64,000 nt of DNA, from positions 801,438 through 865,437 of the forward strand of contig NZ_FNIQ01000002.1 in the NCBI RefSeq assembly GCF_900104025.1, given 5' to 3'. This document shows, piece after piece, positions 61,957 to 64,000 of the stretch. The notes under the pieces are model-generated. The model saw nothing but the letters and a program-made list of their open reading frames with translations. It had not been told where the DNA came from and did not search any database. This DNA comes from Geodermatophilus sp. DSM 45219. GTDB lineage: Bacteria > Actinomycetota > Actinomycetes > Mycobacteriales > Geodermatophilaceae. The stretch's first letter is position 1. The number at the start of each line of letters is the position of its first letter. Made by a program: the position numbers and the translations under genes.

Positions 61957-62328
61957 TCAGCTGCCGTCGGGGGAAACGGGCTCGTCGTTGAGCTCGACGG
62001 CGCGGCGCAGGTTGCGGCGGCGGCGCACGACCCACACGCCCACGGCGAACCAGAAGGCCACGGTGACCCAGGTGACGTCTACGCCCCGGCCGGAGGCGAT
62101 CCGGAAGGCGAGCAGGCAGAGCGCGGTGGTCACCCACAGGACGAGGACGACCACGACCACCCGGCGGGTCCGGGGGTCGCGCGGCAGCCGTACCTGCTCC
62201 CGCCGGAGGAGCTCGCGGGCCCAGTCGACCGCGGCCCGCCGCAACCGCGGCTCGGCCATCCGGCGGCCGCGCGGGACGTCGGTGGCGATCCGCGACGCCT
62301 CCCCGGCCGACAGCCCGTGACGCCGCAC
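61957..62328 (-). CDS. Hypothetical membrane protein
   Basis: 123 residues with two hydrophobic helices (VVVVVLVLWVTTALCLLAF and VTWVTVAFWFAVGVWVV) between an Arg-rich head and a short acidic tail. Starts considered: GTG 62328 and ATG 62259; the first is kept because GLSAGEASRIATD looks conserved in style, but neither has a strong ribosome site. Function unknown. Confidence 0.6.
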   Translation of the reverse strand: MRRHGLSAGEASRIATDVPRGRRMAEPRLRRAAVDWARELLRREQVRLPRDPRTRRVVVVVLVLWVTTALCLLAFRIASGRGVDVTWVTVAFWFAVGVWVVRRRRNLRRAVELNDEPVSPDGS

Positions 62329-62407
62329 CAGGTCCCGTCACGGGTCCGGTTCGGCACCCCAGCGCAGCCGTGCCCGGATCGGCAGGGCGCTGTCACCCGT
62401 CCGCACG

Positions 62408-62449
62408 CTGTCCTGTCGCCGCTGTCCTGTCGCCGCTGCCCTGTCGCCG
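62408..62449. repeat. Three 14-bp tandem repeats
   Basis: CTGTCCTGTCGCCG is present twice exactly (62408-62421, 62422-62435) and a third time with one change (62436-62449). It lies in the gap before the YciI-like gene. It is probably slipped-strand simple sequence. Confidence 0.85.
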
Positions 62450-62514
62450 CTCCTCCGCGGTGACCGCGCACCGGCCGCGCCGCTCGTCCCCTCGTCGCGC
62501 CAGGATGCGCCGCC

Positions 62515-62787
62515 ATGAAGTACGTGATGACCTACCGCGCGGTCGAGGACTTCCTCCCCCTCGCCCAACACAACTACCCGGCCCACTCGGCGCGCGTCGA
62601 GGAGTTCGCACGACGCGGGGACCTGCTCATGGTCGGCACCTTCGACGAGCCGATGAACGGCGAGGCGATGGGGGTGTTCACCACCCGCGAGGCGGCCGAG
62701 GAGTTCATCGCCGGCGACCCGTTCGTGCTGAACGGCGTCGTCGCCAGCTGGGCCGTGCGTCCGTGGAACGAGGTGCTGCAGCCCTGA
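62515..62787 (+). CDS. YciI-family protein
   Basis: 90 residues, the usual length. YVMTYRAVEDFLPLAQHNYP is followed by HSARVEEFARRGDLLMVGTF and EAAEEFIAGDPFVLNGVVAS, matching the YciI ferredoxin-like fold. Role unclear; some relatives act as small dehydrochlorinases or in antibiotic pathways. ATG 62515 follows a weak AGGA site. Confidence 0.9.
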   Translation: MKYVMTYRAVEDFLPLAQHNYPAHSARVEEFARRGDLLMVGTFDEPMNGEAMGVFTTREAAEEFIAGDPFVLNGVVASWAVRPWNEVLQP

Positions 62788-62885
62788 GCCGTCACCCGGA
62801 CGGGTGACCGCCGGCCGCGCACCCGTCGCCCCGGTGTCCGACCTGCCGTTGAGGACGCATCGGTCCACGGCGGAGGAGGTGCACG

Positions 62886-63320
62886 GTGCGGGTCTCGATC
62901 CTGGTGTACGGCGTGCTCTACGTCGTCGTCGAGGTCATGGCCGCCCAGTTCGCGGCGGTCGGCTGGCTGCGGCTCACCGCTCTGGACGTCGCCACGGCGG
63001 CGGCGAACGCCTGTCTCACCGTGGCCGTCGGCATCGCCCTGCTCGTCGGCATGGACGTCTACGGACACCGCTGGCGACGCGCGATGGTGGCGTGGCGCGA
63101 GGAGCGGGCCCGGCTCGACGCGGAGTCCTGGGAGGAACCAGCGACGATCACCGTGTCCTCGTGGCGGCCCGAGCCACTCGCGCTGCCGGCCGGCCCGTCG
63201 TCGTGGCACTCCGCGACCAGGGACCACGCCGTCCCCTCGCGGGACCCGGCGCCCGGTGGCGACTACGCCGTCCCGGCACGCGGCCGCCCGTTCCCCGAGG
63301 AGCCCGGCCGGCTGCTCTGA
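62886..63320 (+). CDS. Hypothetical membrane protein
   Basis: 144 residues with two N-terminal hydrophobic helices (VSILVYGVLYVVVEVMAA and AANACLTVAVGIALLVG), then a basic stretch (YGHRWRRAMVAWREERARL) and a Pro-rich cytoplasmic tail. GTG 62886 follows GGAGGAGG. Not recognised as a named family. Confidence 0.65.
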   Translation: MRVSILVYGVLYVVVEVMAAQFAAVGWLRLTALDVATAAANACLTVAVGIALLVGMDVYGHRWRRAMVAWREERARLDAESWEEPATITVSSWRPEPLALPAGPSSWHSATRDHAVPSRDPAPGGDYAVPARGRPFPEEPGRLL

Positions 63321-63339
63321 GCCCCGGGCGTACTCCACC

Positions 63340-64000
63340 TCAGGCCGCGGCGTCGAGCCAGGGCCGCGGGCCGGTGCGGATCTCGGTGCCGTCGGGTCGC
63401 CAGGTGCGCCATCGGCCGTCGGGTCGCCGCTCGACGCGGAAGCCGTGGTGCACCTTCGTGTGGTGCCGTTCGCACAGCAGCGCGGAGTTCTCCAGCGACG
63501 TCTCGCCGCCGTCGATCCAGGCGAGCAGGTGGTGCACGTCGCACCAGGAGGTCGGCGCCCCGCAGCCGGTGAACACGCAGCCGCCGTCGCGGACCTCCGC
63601 GGCCCGGCGCAGGTGCGGGGGCACCAGGCGCAGGGTGCGGCCGTGGTCCAGCGGCATCCCCTCCGGCCCCATCACGATCCGGGTGACCGCCCCGTCGCAG
63701 GCCAGCCAGCGGGCCCGGGCGGCGGAGATGGCCGCGCCGAACCCCATCTCGCCCGCGCCGGGGTGGGTGCCGGGCCCGAACAGGTCCTCGGCGTCGATCT
63801 TCACGATGACCTGCGGCTTGTGCCCGCGTAGCACCGGCAGCCGGCCGGCGGCCAGGGCGGTGTCGCACAGCTGTACCAGCGCATCGGCGAGCTGCTGGAA
63901 CCGGCTGCGCTCGTCCCCGGCGGCCCGGCCGGCCTGCACCACCGCCTCCAGCGCGGTCTGCAGCCGCTCCCCGCCCACGGCGTCCAGGTCGAACCGGCCG
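63340..64000 (-). CDS. HNH endonuclease with DUF222-type N-terminus (5' end beyond window)
   Basis: C-terminal 219 residues of a large protein type that is highly repeated in Geodermatophilaceae. The HNH nuclease module is TGCGAPTSWCDVHHLLAWID then LLCERHHTKVHHGF, with the paired His and the Cys zinc ligands. The preceding part (FQQLADALVQLCDTALAAGR, HKPQVIVKIDAEDLFGPG) belongs to the DUF222 family. The frame continues through the right edge, so the N-terminus is missing. Confidence 0.93.
   Translation of the reverse strand, partial: GRFDLDAVGGERLQTALEAVVQAGRAAGDERSRFQQLADALVQLCDTALAAGRLPVLRGHKPQVIVKIDAEDLFGPGTHPGAGEMGFGAAISAARARWLACDGAVTRIVMGPEGMPLDHGRTLRLVPPHLRRAAEVRDGGCVFTGCGAPTSWCDVHHLLAWIDGGETSLENSALLCERHHTKVHHGFRVERRPDGRWRTWRPDGTEIRTGPRPWLDAAA

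Overview
This window is chromosomal DNA from a very GC-rich actinobacterium. The codon third positions are almost all G or C, GTG starts are common, and ribosome sites are of the GGAGG/GAGGAG type. The family mix (heterotetrameric sarcosine oxidase, DUF5709 and DUF1707 proteins, a molybdopterin/FAD/DUF6510 operon, a DUF222-HNH endonuclease, large LuxR-type ATPase regulators) fits Geodermatophilaceae (Blastococcus, Geodermatophilus or Modestobacter), but that placement is inference. No rRNA, tRNA, insertion sequence, prophage or CRISPR array was seen.

Region 1 (1-14.6 kb) degrades choline/glycine betaine and recovers the one-carbon units. It holds betB (cut by the left edge), purU, sdaA, a divergent GntR/FCD regulator, folP, a dimethylglycine oxidase, and glyA-soxB-soxD-soxA-soxG. 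Together they take dimethylglycine to sarcosine, glycine, serine and pyruvate, and they make and regenerate tetrahydrofolate. The betaine demethylase step is not in the window. Two nearly identical palindromes, one between sdaA and the GntR gene and one upstream of glyA, look like the regulator's operators. A broken pabB/pabC remnant sits between betB and purU.

Region 2 (14.8-31.1 kb) is mixed housekeeping and stress functions: small membrane proteins, an alpha/beta hydrolase, a CBS protein, an FMN reductase beside a LuxR/LAL regulator, a molybdopterin oxidoreductase operon, a redoxin-like protein, two tandem epoxide hydrolases and an FtsH-type protease.

Region 3 (31.6-38.5 kb) carries malate synthase G, 4-hydroxyphenylpyruvate dioxygenase with a divergent Lrp-type regulator, and a ThrE-like exporter.

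Region 4 (38.8-51.4 kb) is a complete benzoate-to-muconolactone island. A LuxR/LAL regulator and benA-benB-benCD lie on the minus strand; lysR-catB-catA-catC-benK lie on the plus strand. Its striking feature is one uninterrupted 910-residue reading frame that joins a BenC reductase, a GntR-type FCD ligand-binding domain without its DNA-binding domain, and a BenD diol dehydrogenase. I regard this as the most novel element of the window.

Region 5 (51.7-64 kb) holds a DksA-like zinc-finger protein, a DadA-like oxidoreductase, a STAS protein, a PucR-type regulator, a tandem universal stress protein, a phospholipase-D-like enzyme, an M20 amidohydrolase, a TRIC-type channel, several small membrane proteins and the C-terminal part of an HNH endonuclease cut by the right edge.
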